From the NCBI RefSeq assembly GCF_027497215.1, contig NZ_CP114904.1:1054001-1118000 (forward strand): a stretch of DNA of 64,000 bases, written 5' to 3'. The stretch comes from Micromonospora sp. WMMD812. GTDB lineage: Bacteria > Actinomycetota > Actinomycetes > Mycobacteriales > Micromonosporaceae. Numbering within the stretch: position 1 is the stretch's first letter; each line of letters begins with the position of its first letter. Positions 50,704 through 59,187 of the stretch are shown piece after piece. The notes under the pieces were generated by a model. The model was not told the DNA's origin, did not search any database, and worked only from the letters and a program-made list of their open reading frames with translations. The position numbers and the translations under genes were made by a program.

Positions 50704-52260
50704 ATGGACGTGGCCGAATCCGTCGCCGACCTGGACCGCCCGCACCGGAACGAGCCCGCCGCGACCGGCGCGCCGCCCGACCCGGGTCCCCGCACGCGCG
50801 GGCCCTGGCTGGTCGCCGCCGCGGTGACCGCGGTGCTGCTGGCCCTCTCGACCCGCTACGGCTACCACCGCGACGAGCTGTACTTCCTGCTCTGCGGTCG
50901 GCACCTCGACTGGGGCTACGTCGACCAGGGCCCGCTCGTCCCCGCGTTGGCCCGACTGGCCGACACGATCGCACCGGGCAACCTGCTGGTGCTGCGCACG
51001 CCGTCCGCGGTGATCGCCGGCGGGTGCGTCCTGCTCGTCGCCGCGATCGCCCGGGAGTTCGGGGCCGGGCGCGGCGCGCAGACCTTCGCGGCGTTCCTCG
51101 CCGGCTCCTCCGGCCTGGTGCTGGCCAGCGGGCACCTGCTCAGCACCACCACCGTCGACGTGCTCGTCTGGCTGGCCGCGGCGCTGTGCGCGGTGCGGAT
51201 GCTGCGCACCGGCGACACCCGCTGGGCGCTGGCCCTCGGGCTGGTGCTCGGCGTCGGCATGCTCAACAAGCTGCTGCCCGCGCTGCTCGCCGTCGGCCTG
51301 CTCGCCGGGGTCGCGATCGCCGGGCCGCGCCGGCTCCTGCGCGACCGGTGGGTGCTCGCCGGCGCCGGCATCGCCCTGCTGCTGGCCGCGCCGAACCTGA
51401 TCTGGCAGGCGGCGCACGGGTTCCCGCAGCTGTCCGTCGCCGCGTCCATCTCCGACGGCGACAGCTCCTACAGCGGCCGGGTCGACGCGCTCACCCTCCA
51501 GTTCGTCATCGTCAGCCCGTACGCCGTGCCGATCTGGATCGCCGGCCTGGTCGCCCTGCTGCGCCGGCCCGCGTGGCGGGCGTACCGGGCGCTGGCCTGG
51601 GCCTGGCTGGTGGTCGTCGGCGTCGTGCTGGTCGCCGGCGGCAAGGGCTACTACGACGCCCCGCTGCTGCTGGTGCTCGCCGCCGCCGGCGCCGTGGTCA
51701 CCGTCGCCTGGGCGAGCCGCGGCGCCACCGCACCACGCCGGGCCCTGCTGGCTCTCGCCACCCTGCCGTTCGTCGCCCCGAACGCGGTGCTGCTCCTGCC
51801 CACCCTGCCCGCCGACCAGCTACCCGGCTTCGTGGTCGAGGTCAACTACGACGCCGGCGAGACAATCGGCTGGCCGGCGTTCGCCGACTCCCTGGCCGCC
51901 GTGCACCGCGCGCTCCCCGCCGACCAGCGGCAGCGGGCCGTCATCCTCACCGCCAACTACGGCGAGGCCGGCGCGGTCGTCCGCTACGGTCCGGCCCGCG
52001 GCCTGCCGCCCGCGTACTCCGGGCACAACAGCATGGTCGACCTCGGCCGCCCGCCGGCCGACGCCGACGTGGTGATCGCCGTCGGCTGGGACCGCCCCGA
52101 CCACCTGCGCGACTGGTTCACCGACGTCACCCTCGCCGGGCGCGTCGACCAACGGGTCGACGTCGACAACGAGGAGAACGGCGGCCCGATCTGGCTCTGC
52201 ACCGGGCTGCGCCGGCCGTGGGCCGAGATCTGGCGGACGGAGGTACGCCACACCGGCTGA
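50704..52260 (+). CDS. Membrane glycosyltransferase (GT39/PMT-like, ArnT-type)
   Basis: A 518-aa integral membrane protein. After a polar N-terminus, the first luminal loop has YGYHRDELYFLLCGRHLDWGYVDQGPL, with the Asp-Glu motif that in PMT/ArnT enzymes sits near the lipid-linked sugar site; about 10-11 TM helices follow. The C-terminal soluble part (about 370-518) is a globular domain with conserved aromatic residues. It would transfer a sugar from a polyprenyl carrier outside the membrane. ATG 50704. Confidence 0.85.
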   Translation: MDVAESVADLDRPHRNEPAATGAPPDPGPRTRGPWLVAAAVTAVLLALSTRYGYHRDELYFLLCGRHLDWGYVDQGPLVPALARLADTIAPGNLLVLRTPSAVIAGGCVLLVAAIAREFGAGRGAQTFAAFLAGSSGLVLASGHLLSTTTVDVLVWLAAALCAVRMLRTGDTRWALALGLVLGVGMLNKLLPALLAVGLLAGVAIAGPRRLLRDRWVLAGAGIALLLAAPNLIWQAAHGFPQLSVAASISDGDSSYSGRVDALTLQFVIVSPYAVPIWIAGLVALLRRPAWRAYRALAWAWLVVVGVVLVAGGKGYYDAPLLLVLAAAGAVVTVAWASRGATAPRRALLALATLPFVAPNAVLLLPTLPADQLPGFVVEVNYDAGETIGWPAFADSLAAVHRALPADQRQRAVILTANYGEAGAVVRYGPARGLPPAYSGHNSMVDLGRPPADADVVIAVGWDRPDHLRDWFTDVTLAGRVDQRVDVDNEENGGPIWLCTGLRRPWAEIWRTEVRHTG

Positions 52261-52278
52261 CGCCGGCCGGGTCGCCGT

Positions 52279-52656
52279 TCAGGCCGGGCTGATGTGCGCC
52301 GCGAGGATCCGCCAGCCGCGGTCGTCGTCGTGGACCCAGGTCCGGGTGTATCGCAGTCGCGCCGCGAAGGGCTCGCCGTCGAACCGGCCGCTCACCCGTC
52401 CCATGAAGAACGTCACCCCGGTCGTCCCCTCGACGATCAGTTCCAGCCCCTCCTCCACGAGATCGTCGATCACCGACGCCCCGCTGCGATGGGCGGCCAG
52501 GTCGGCCTCCTTGGTGTACCGGCCGCCGTCCGGCCCGACGGCGATCAGGTGGTCGTCGAGCAGGTCGTCGAGCGCGGGCACGTCACCGGCCCGTTGCGCG
52601 GCCTGCAGACGGCGCTCCGCATCCAGCAACTCCGCCTCACGTTCGCTGTCCGGCAT
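52279..52656 (-). CDS. SnoaL/DUF4440-like (NTF2 fold) protein
   Basis: A 125-aa NTF2-fold protein: N-terminal helix EREAELLDAERRLQAAQRAGD, DDHLIAVGPDGGRYTKEADLA, then TGVTFFMGRVSG and the terminal WVHDDDRGWRILAAHIS. This matches DUF4440 proteins, which are usually small enzymes or binding proteins of unknown ligand. ATG 52656 has AGGAGGAC at 8 bases (minus strand), a very good ribosome site. Confidence 0.87.
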   Translation of the reverse strand: MPDSEREAELLDAERRLQAAQRAGDVPALDDLLDDHLIAVGPDGGRYTKEADLAAHRSGASVIDDLVEEGLELIVEGTTGVTFFMGRVSGRFDGEPFAARLRYTRTWVHDDDRGWRILAAHISPA

Positions 52657-52938
52657 GATGCCGTCCTCCTGATCATCGTCGACCGACGCCCTCACCGACG
52701 ACCGACCGTGCCGCCACCCGCATTGTGGCAAGGCGCGCCGGTCTCGTGGGCCGGGTCGGGGCCTCGGACGCGCGCCGTCCTGCACGATCCGCCGGAATGC
52801 CCGAAGGTCGGACATACCGGTGCAGCCACCCCGATAATCCTTGGGGTACGCGGCGTTCCGGCCGCGGGCAGCCGTGCGCCCGGCGACGACGCGGCGCCCC
52901 TGTGGGCCCGGGCGCGATCGGGCGGCGGGAGGCCGGGC

Positions 52939-54123
52939 ATGACGACCGGAGGCAGCGCCGAGCTGGTGCGCCGGCCGGAGGGGTCGACCCGCGCCACGCT
53001 GCTGGAACTGCTCTTCGACGTGATCTTCGTGGCCGCGCTCGCGCTGGTCTCGATGCTGATCGCCGACCGGCAGTCCTGGGCCGGCATCGGGCAGATCCTG
53101 CTCCTGCTGATGGCGATCTGGTGGACGTGGGCGATCACCTCGACGACCACCGACTTCTACGACCCCGAGCAGCGTCCGATCCAGACCATCCTCATGGTGA
53201 CCATGCTCGGTGCCGTGGCGACGGCGGCCGCGCTGCCGCTGGCCTCCGACGGACACGCGCTGATCTTCGCCGTCGCGTACGTGGTGCCGCACCTGTTTCG
53301 GGGTGTGGTGCTGGTCGGCGTGCTCCGCCGGCAACGGCACCGGGCGCAGGAGCGGGCCACGCGGTTCTTCTTCTGGTTCCTGGTGTCGGCGATCTTCTGG
53401 ATCGTCGGGGCGCTGCCGCCCGGCCAACCGCACTGGCCGCTCTGGGTCGCCGCCGTGGTCATCGACTACGTGTCGGGGGCGGCCCGCTACCCCACCCCCT
53501 GGCTCGGCCGGGTGCCGGTCGGGCAGTACGAGAAGACGACCGAGCACCTGGGCGAGCGGTACCAGCAGTTCATGATCCTCGCGCTCGGCGACATCATCCT
53601 GGTGCCCACCCTGGAGATCAGCACCGCGGATTTCAGCAGCGCCCGCCTGGGAGCCTTTCTCGCCGCCTTCCTCACCATGCTGCTGCTCTGGCAGGTCTAC
53701 GTGTACCGGGCCGGCGCCATCCTGCAGACGTCGTCCACGAAGATCCTCGGCCGGGCGGCCCGGCTCGGGCCGTACACCCACCTGGTGATGCTGATCGGCG
53801 TCGTCTGCACCGCCGCCGGCTACGACCTCGTCGTCAGCCGGCCGACCGGGCAGACGCCCGTCCGGTGGATCGTCCTGATCGTCGGCGGCCCGGTCGTCTT
53901 CCTGCTCGGGCGCACCCTGTTCGCGTACCTGGTCACCGGCTCGCTGCCGTGGCACCGGGCGCTCTGGCTGGTGCCGCTCGCGGTGGCGGTGCCCTTCGCG
54001 CGGGGCTGGGCGCCGGTCGTGGTCACCCTGCTGACGCTCGCGGTGCTGGCCGGGTTGGTGTTCGGCGACATGCTGGGTCGACACCAGAAACGCCCGCCGT
54101 TCCTGCGCGGGCGGCCGGGGTGA
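52939..54123 (+). CDS. Low temperature requirement protein A (LtrA) family
   Basis: A 394-aa membrane protein with about nine or ten TM helices. N-terminal ELLFDVIFVAALALVS and the internal signature HLGERYQQFMILALGDIIL identify LtrA. Members are linked to growth at low temperature in Listeria, but the molecular role is unclear. ATG 52939 has GGGAGG 7 bases upstream. The 282-bp gap before it holds the start of the SnoaL-like gene and no other unit that I see. Confidence 0.9.
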   Translation: MTTGGSAELVRRPEGSTRATLLELLFDVIFVAALALVSMLIADRQSWAGIGQILLLLMAIWWTWAITSTTTDFYDPEQRPIQTILMVTMLGAVATAAALPLASDGHALIFAVAYVVPHLFRGVVLVGVLRRQRHRAQERATRFFFWFLVSAIFWIVGALPPGQPHWPLWVAAVVIDYVSGAARYPTPWLGRVPVGQYEKTTEHLGERYQQFMILALGDIILVPTLEISTADFSSARLGAFLAAFLTMLLLWQVYVYRAGAILQTSSTKILGRAARLGPYTHLVMLIGVVCTAAGYDLVVSRPTGQTPVRWIVLIVGGPVVFLLGRTLFAYLVTGSLPWHRALWLVPLAVAVPFARGWAPVVVTLLTLAVLAGLVFGDMLGRHQKRPPFLRGRPG

Positions 54124-54153
54124 CTCGCCGCGTCGGCCCGGCCGCCCGCGGGG

Positions 54154-54663
54154 TCACTCCCCGGTCGGGCCGCCGGCGAGTTCGGCCACGACGTCCAGGT
54201 GGCCGAGGTGGCGGGCGTACTCCTGGAGGAGGTGGAACAGCACCCGCTCCAGCGACGCGGGGTCGGCGCCGTCCCACCGCGGGCCCGGCGCGCCGATCTC
54301 CGCGAGGTCGTGCGCCGACACGACGGCCGTGGTGTGCGCGCCCTGCGCCCGCAGCGCCGCCACCAGGTCGTCCCGGGTCTCCTCGGGCGCGACGTGCCAG
54401 CGCTCCCCGCGGCGGTCGCCCCACGGCTCGGCGACGTCGCGCCCCTGGAAGCCCCACTCGATCCAGCGCAGCTCGACGTGGCGCAGGTGCTTGAGCAGCT
54501 CCAACGGGGTCCACCCCGACGGTAGGCGGCTGTGGCGCAGCTCCGGCTCGGGCAGCGCCGAGACCTTGGCCAGCGTGGTCTCCCGGAAGTAGTCCAGGTA
54601 GCGGAGGAAGACCTCGGTCCGCCCGGCGGCCGGGACGGTGGGCGAGGGGAACGGCATCGTCAT
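54154..54663 (-). CDS. DinB-family protein (DUF664-like)
   Basis: A 169-aa four-helix protein. The metal-binding His triad of DinB-like proteins appears as HLRHVELRWIEW (middle), an early Asp/His region, and LFHLLQEYARHLGHLDVV near the C-terminus. These proteins include thiol-dependent S-transferases for bacillithiol or mycothiol in actinomycetes. ATG 54663. It ends 30 bp from the LtrA stop (convergent). Confidence 0.87.
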   Translation of the reverse strand: MTMPFPSPTVPAAGRTEVFLRYLDYFRETTLAKVSALPEPELRHSRLPSGWTPLELLKHLRHVELRWIEWGFQGRDVAEPWGDRRGERWHVAPEETRDDLVAALRAQGAHTTAVVSAHDLAEIGAPGPRWDGADPASLERVLFHLLQEYARHLGHLDVVAELAGGPTGE

Positions 54664-54733
54664 CGCGCCATTGTGCGGGCCGGCGGCGCGCCGTGTCGCG
54701 TCGCCCACCAGCTCACCACTCCCGGCCGCGCGC

Positions 54734-54799
54734 CGGTCGGTCCCGGCGCGCGGCGGATGGCTCAGCCGGTCGGTCCGGGCGCGCCGCGGGTGGCTCAGC
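54734..54799. repeat. 33-bp direct repeat, two copies plus a partial
   Basis: Bases 54734-54766 and 54767-54799 both read CGGTCGGTCC...GGCTCAGC with a few differences, and CGGTCGG begins a third copy at 54800. The unit is a multiple of three and the second copy includes the aldo/keto reductase stop codon, so the duplication has probably affected the end of that gene. Confidence 0.6.
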
Positions 54800-55823
54800 C
54801 GGTCGGCAGGGTCCGGCCCCGCTGCGCCACGCCCGCCCGGCCGTACGGGTAGTCGCCCACGGGCGGGGCGCTCGCCTCGTCCAGCAGCCGGGTCTGCTCC
54901 GCGTCGAGGGTCAGGTCCGCGGCGGTCAGGTTGTCGTCCAACTGCTCCGTCGTCCGTGCCCCGAGGATCACCGAGGTGACCGCCGGGCGGGCCGCCAGCC
55001 AGGCGAGCGCCACGGCCGACATGGAGGCGCCCCGCTGCGTGGCGACCTGGCGCACCGCGTCGACCACCCGCCAGGTGCGTTCCTGGGCGTTGCGTCCCGC
55101 GTACGCCTCGACGCCGCGCTCCGGGTTCTCGCCGAGCCGGGTGGCGCCCGTCGGCGGGGTGTCCCGCCGGTACTTGCCGGTCAGCCATCCGCCACCCAGC
55201 GGGGACCACGGCAGGATGCCGATGCCCTCGTTCTCACACACCGGCACCAGCTCGAACTCGACCTCCCGGGCCAGCAGGTTGTACTGCGGCTGCAGGGTCA
55301 CCACCGGGGTGAGACCGAGGTGCTGGGTCAGCAGCGCGGCCTTCTGCAACTGCCAACCGGTGAAGTTGCTGACCCCCGCGTAGCGGATCTTGCCCGCCCG
55401 GACCGCGTCGTCGAAGAACCGCAGTGTCTCCGGCAGCGGGGTCAGCGGGTCCCACGCGTGCGCCTGGTAGAGGTCGACCGCCTCGACGCCGAGCCGCCGC
55501 AGGCTCGCGTCCAGCGCACGGGTCAGGTGCACCCGGGACAGCCCGGCGTCGTTCGCCCCCGACCCCATCGGGAAGCGGCCCTTGGTGGCGATCACCAGCC
55601 GGTCGCGTACGCCCGGGCGCGACCGCAGCCACCGGCCGACGATCTCCTCCGACACGCCCGCGGAGTAGACGTCGGCCGTGTCGACGAACGTGCCGCCGGC
55701 CTCGACGAACCGGTCCAGCTGGGCGAAGCTGCCCGCCTCGTCGGTCTCCGCGCCGAAGGTCATGGTGCCCAGGCAGAGGGTCGACACCACCGTGCCGGTG
55801 GCGCCCAGGGTCCGGTAGCGCAT
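54795..55823 (-). CDS. Aldo/keto reductase
   Basis: A 342-aa NADPH-dependent TIM-barrel reductase. The catalytic tetrad is visible: Asp48-region FVDTADVYSAG with Tyr, Lys in IATKGRF, and His in YQAHAWDPLTP. The cofactor segment has GVSNFTGWQ and PLGGGWLTGKYR. ATG 55823 has GGAAGGAAG (minus strand). It lies next to a 33-bp repeat that overlaps its stop codon. The substrate is unknown. Confidence 0.9.
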   Translation of the reverse strand: MRYRTLGATGTVVSTLCLGTMTFGAETDEAGSFAQLDRFVEAGGTFVDTADVYSAGVSEEIVGRWLRSRPGVRDRLVIATKGRFPMGSGANDAGLSRVHLTRALDASLRRLGVEAVDLYQAHAWDPLTPLPETLRFFDDAVRAGKIRYAGVSNFTGWQLQKAALLTQHLGLTPVVTLQPQYNLLAREVEFELVPVCENEGIGILPWSPLGGGWLTGKYRRDTPPTGATRLGENPERGVEAYAGRNAQERTWRVVDAVRQVATQRGASMSAVALAWLAARPAVTSVILGARTTEQLDDNLTAADLTLDAEQTRLLDEASAPPVGDYPYGRAGVAQRGRTLPTG

Positions 55824-55892
55824 GGCTTCCTTCCGGTCGAGGGGTCGGCCCCGATCCTCGCACCGGCCGCCGCGCGACCGCGCTCCGGGGCG

Positions 55893-57362
55893 TCAGCGCA
55901 ACTCGTCGGCCTGGTGGATGACGCGCGCGAGGTCCTGCACCTCCCGGTCGTCGGTGGCGGCGGCCGCCTGCCCCGCGATCGTCGCGAGGTGGGTCAGGCG
56001 CACCTGATCGCCGCCCTGCAGGGCCACGGCGAAGTAGGCGGCCGCGTAACAGGTCCGCAGCCGCGGGGACGCCGACGCGAAGTCCCCGTCCACGTCGGCG
56101 ACGGTCACCGATTCGGACGCCTCGATGGGCTCGCGTTCCACGGGATCGGTCCAGCGCACCTGCACCCGGGCGATCCGGGCCGACGGGCGGACGCCGTCGG
56201 CGAGCCGGACCTCGTAGAGCGCGGTGACGCTGTGCCCCGGCCCGACCTCGCCGCCATCCACCCGGTCGTCACGGAAGTCCTCGTCGACGATCGCCCGGTT
56301 GTCGTATCCGATCAGGCGGTACGACCGCACCGAGCCCGGCTCGAAGGTCACCTGCACCTTGGCATCGAGCGCGCGAACGCTCAACGTCGCCGGCAGCTGT
56401 CGTACGAACACCTTGCGGGCCTGGGCGGGCTCGCTGACGTACACCACGAAGCCGTCGCCGCGGTCGGCCAACCGCTCCATCAGCTCGTCGCCGTACTCGC
56501 TGCCGACGCCCACGCCGAGCAGCGCGATCTCCTTCTCCGCCTCGTCACGCACCCGGCGCAGGATCGGCTCCGCGTCGGTGGCTCCCACGTTCGCGAGTCC
56601 GTCGGAGAGCACGACCACCCGGTTCGTCCGGCCGGGCCGGAACCCCTCGCGTGCCACCTGGTAGCCCAGCACCAGGCCGGCCTCGAGGTTGGTGCTGCTC
56701 TGCGTCCGGAGCGAGTCGATGGCGTCGTGCAGCTTCTCGCCGTCGGAGACGGGGGTCATCTCCCGGGCGATCCGGGCCTTGAAACTGAACTCGACGACGG
56801 CGATCGAGTCGGTGGGCCGAAGCTGGTCCACCAGGGTGTGCAGCGCGTCCTGTACGAGGTCGAGCCGGCCGGGCTCCGCCATCGACCCGGATACGTCGAC
56901 GACGAAGGTGAGCGCGGCGTCCGGGCGGCTCCGCTCGTCCTCCGAACGGGTCTGCAGGCCGACCCGCATCAACCGGGTGTCCGCCGTGGCGTCGTGTGTC
57001 TCCGGGAGGCGGGCGCCGTCGGCGTGGACGGCGAAACCGTCGCCGCCGGGCTCGGCGTAGTCCTGCCGAAAGGAGTTCACGAACTCCTCGGGCCGCACCC
57101 CGGTCCGCTCGGGCAACCGCCCCTCGGCGATGAGCCGCCGGGCGTAGCCGTACGAGGCGGTGTCGATGTCGATGCCGAAGGTGGAGCGGGAATCGTCCTC
57201 CGATGCCGTCTCCTCGCCACCCCGGTTGGGCGCGCCGTCGTGGTCGCGGACCGGGGCCGGTCCCGGGTCGCTCCGCTGCGAGCTTCCGGCAGTGCAGGCG
57301 GTGATCGTCATCGTGATCGCCAGCACCGCCAGCAGGAGCGGCGACCGTCGCTTGTGGGCCAT
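55893..57362 (-). CDS. von Willebrand factor A (YfbK-like) lipoprotein
   Basis: A 489-aa lipoprotein. The signal sequence ends ITAC (about 20-23), a valid lipobox. An N-terminal YfbK/VWFA-N domain (FGIDIDTASYGYARRLIAEG) is followed by the vWFA domain (about 150-330) with the MIDAS motif DVSGSMAEPG, then a C-terminal DUF3520-like domain. ATG 57362 has GGAGG about 8 bases upstream (minus strand). It probably mediates metal-dependent protein binding on the outside of the membrane. Confidence 0.9.
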   Translation of the reverse strand: MAHKRRSPLLLAVLAITMTITACTAGSSQRSDPGPAPVRDHDGAPNRGGEETASEDDSRSTFGIDIDTASYGYARRLIAEGRLPERTGVRPEEFVNSFRQDYAEPGGDGFAVHADGARLPETHDATADTRLMRVGLQTRSEDERSRPDAALTFVVDVSGSMAEPGRLDLVQDALHTLVDQLRPTDSIAVVEFSFKARIAREMTPVSDGEKLHDAIDSLRTQSSTNLEAGLVLGYQVAREGFRPGRTNRVVVLSDGLANVGATDAEPILRRVRDEAEKEIALLGVGVGSEYGDELMERLADRGDGFVVYVSEPAQARKVFVRQLPATLSVRALDAKVQVTFEPGSVRSYRLIGYDNRAIVDEDFRDDRVDGGEVGPGHSVTALYEVRLADGVRPSARIARVQVRWTDPVEREPIEASESVTVADVDGDFASASPRLRTCYAAAYFAVALQGGDQVRLTHLATIAGQAAAATDDREVQDLARVIHQADELR

Positions 57363-57653
57363 CGAATCCTCCAAGCCGGGACCGGGGACGCATCCGGCCG
57401 CCAGACGCCGGATCGGTAACGGCCATTGGACGCGGACCACCAGCGGGGTCGAGCCCTTCGTGACCGAGCCGATGCGCAAGCGTGAGCGTCGTGACCGCTC
57501 CGTGCACAAGACGTGACCTGAATCGTCGACCGCGGACCGGGGCCGGGCGCTGGAGCCGCTGCCGGGTGCCGGGAGGCCGGTCCTGCGGTCCGGCGCGAGA
57601 TGGGGCAGAGTGGCGCGCGAAGCCGGGACCGGCCGGCATGGGGAGGAGTGACC

Positions 57654-59120
57654 GTGGAGGGTCCGACCGGGGTGGTGTTCCCCGCTGTCGAGGGCACGCG
57701 CAGCACGACCGCGCTCGGCCGGGCGGTCGTCGTTGACGCGCTACGCGCCGTCGACCCGGTCGGTGCCCGCTCGGCGGAGCACGAGACGAACTGGCGGCAC
57801 GGGTACCTCGGCCACTTCCGCCGACTCGTCGAGGCGGGATTGCTCTCCCACGACGCCGCGGTCACCATCGCCCGCGACGGGCTCGCCTCCCTGCACTCCC
57901 GGATGCGGGTGGTCGGCGACGACGGCCGCGAGGCCGCGCTCGACGAGGTCTTCTCGACGCCCGACGCCCAGCCGCCACTGGGCACCGCCACCGTCACCGG
58001 CGACGGCCCGGTCGAGCGGGAGCTCTCGCTGCCGTACCGCGGACAACGACTGCGCGGCGACGACCTGCGCCGCCGGCTCGACGCCTGGGTCACCGCCGGT
58101 GTCATCGAGCCGTCCTGCGCCGAGGCGGTGGGCACGGTGGTCGCGAATCCCGACTGGCTGGATCTCCGCGACCAGCGGATCGTCGTGCTCGGCGCGGGCG
58201 CGGAGATGGGGCCACTGACGTCGGTGTTGCGGTGGGGCGGCGAGGTGGTCGCCGTCGACCTGCCCCGCCCGGACATCTGGCGACGCCTGCTGCAGACCAC
58301 CCGCCGCTACGGCGGGCGGCTGCACCTGCCGCTGCCGCCGGACACCGGCGCGGACGACGACGACCAGGCGCTGGCCCGGCACGCGGGGGCCGACCTGCTG
58401 CACCGCCTGCCCCAGGTGGCCGAGTGGCTGCGCGGCATCGACGGGCGGCTCGTGCTGGGAAACTACGTGTACGCCGACGGGGCCACCAACGTGCGCGTCG
58501 CGGTCGCCGTCGACGCGCTCACCCGGCACCTCCAGGAGCGCCGCGACGATGTCGCGCTCGCGTTCCTCGCCACCCCCACCGACGTCTTCGCGGTCCCGGC
58601 CGAGGCGGTGCGCCACGCCGAGCAGGGGTACGCGCACCGCGGCGCCGCCCGCCGCGCGCTGCGGGTGCTCTCCGCGGGCCGGCTCCTGCACCGGAACTAT
58701 CCGCCGGGCGCCGACCCGGGCATCAACGACAGCCTGGTGCCGCAGCAGGGCCCGAACTACGCGCTCGCCAAGCGGCTGCAGCGCTGGCGGGCCACGGTGG
58801 CCCGGGAGGCGGGCGCGAGGGTGTCGTTCACCGTCGCGCCGCCCACCCGCACCCGCTCCGTGCTGCGTAACCGGGCGCTGGCGGCCGCGTACGCGGGGGC
58901 GCACCGGTTCGGCATCGAGGTGTTCGACCCCGCCACCAGCAACACCCTGATGGCCGCGCTGCTCGTGCACCACCTGCGCGCGGGCGGCCCGGCGTCCGCC
59001 CAGCCGTGGCAGGACGAGGCGTACGCCGCGGCGCACGGTGGTCTGTGGCGGGTGCCCTACGCCCCGCGCAGCGCGCTCGGGCTCGCCGTCCTGCTCGGCC
59101 TCGGCGGCGCCCGCGCCTGA
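57654..59120 (+). CDS. Conserved protein of unknown function, Rossmann-like
   Basis: A 488-aa protein, probably cytoplasmic. Near residue 178 it has RIVVLGAGAEMGPLTSVLRWGG, a glycine-rich strand-turn-helix like a nucleotide-binding Rossmann motif, followed by VVAVDLPRPDIW with an acidic end. Later segments include RLVLGNYVYADGATNVRVAVA and PQQGPNYALAKRLQRWRA. There is no signal peptide or TM helix. GGGAGGAG (57641-57648) precedes GTG 57654. I do not recognise a characterised family. Confidence 0.72.
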   Translation: MEGPTGVVFPAVEGTRSTTALGRAVVVDALRAVDPVGARSAEHETNWRHGYLGHFRRLVEAGLLSHDAAVTIARDGLASLHSRMRVVGDDGREAALDEVFSTPDAQPPLGTATVTGDGPVERELSLPYRGQRLRGDDLRRRLDAWVTAGVIEPSCAEAVGTVVANPDWLDLRDQRIVVLGAGAEMGPLTSVLRWGGEVVAVDLPRPDIWRRLLQTTRRYGGRLHLPLPPDTGADDDDQALARHAGADLLHRLPQVAEWLRGIDGRLVLGNYVYADGATNVRVAVAVDALTRHLQERRDDVALAFLATPTDVFAVPAEAVRHAEQGYAHRGAARRALRVLSAGRLLHRNYPPGADPGINDSLVPQQGPNYALAKRLQRWRATVAREAGARVSFTVAPPTRTRSVLRNRALAAAYAGAHRFGIEVFDPATSNTLMAALLVHHLRAGGPASAQPWQDEAYAAAHGGLWRVPYAPRSALGLAVLLGLGGARA

Positions 59121-59187
59121 GCCCGGCCGAGACCGGCACGGCGGACGCCGTCGCGGCCCGGGCCGGCGTGGAGGACGCCCGTCGCGG

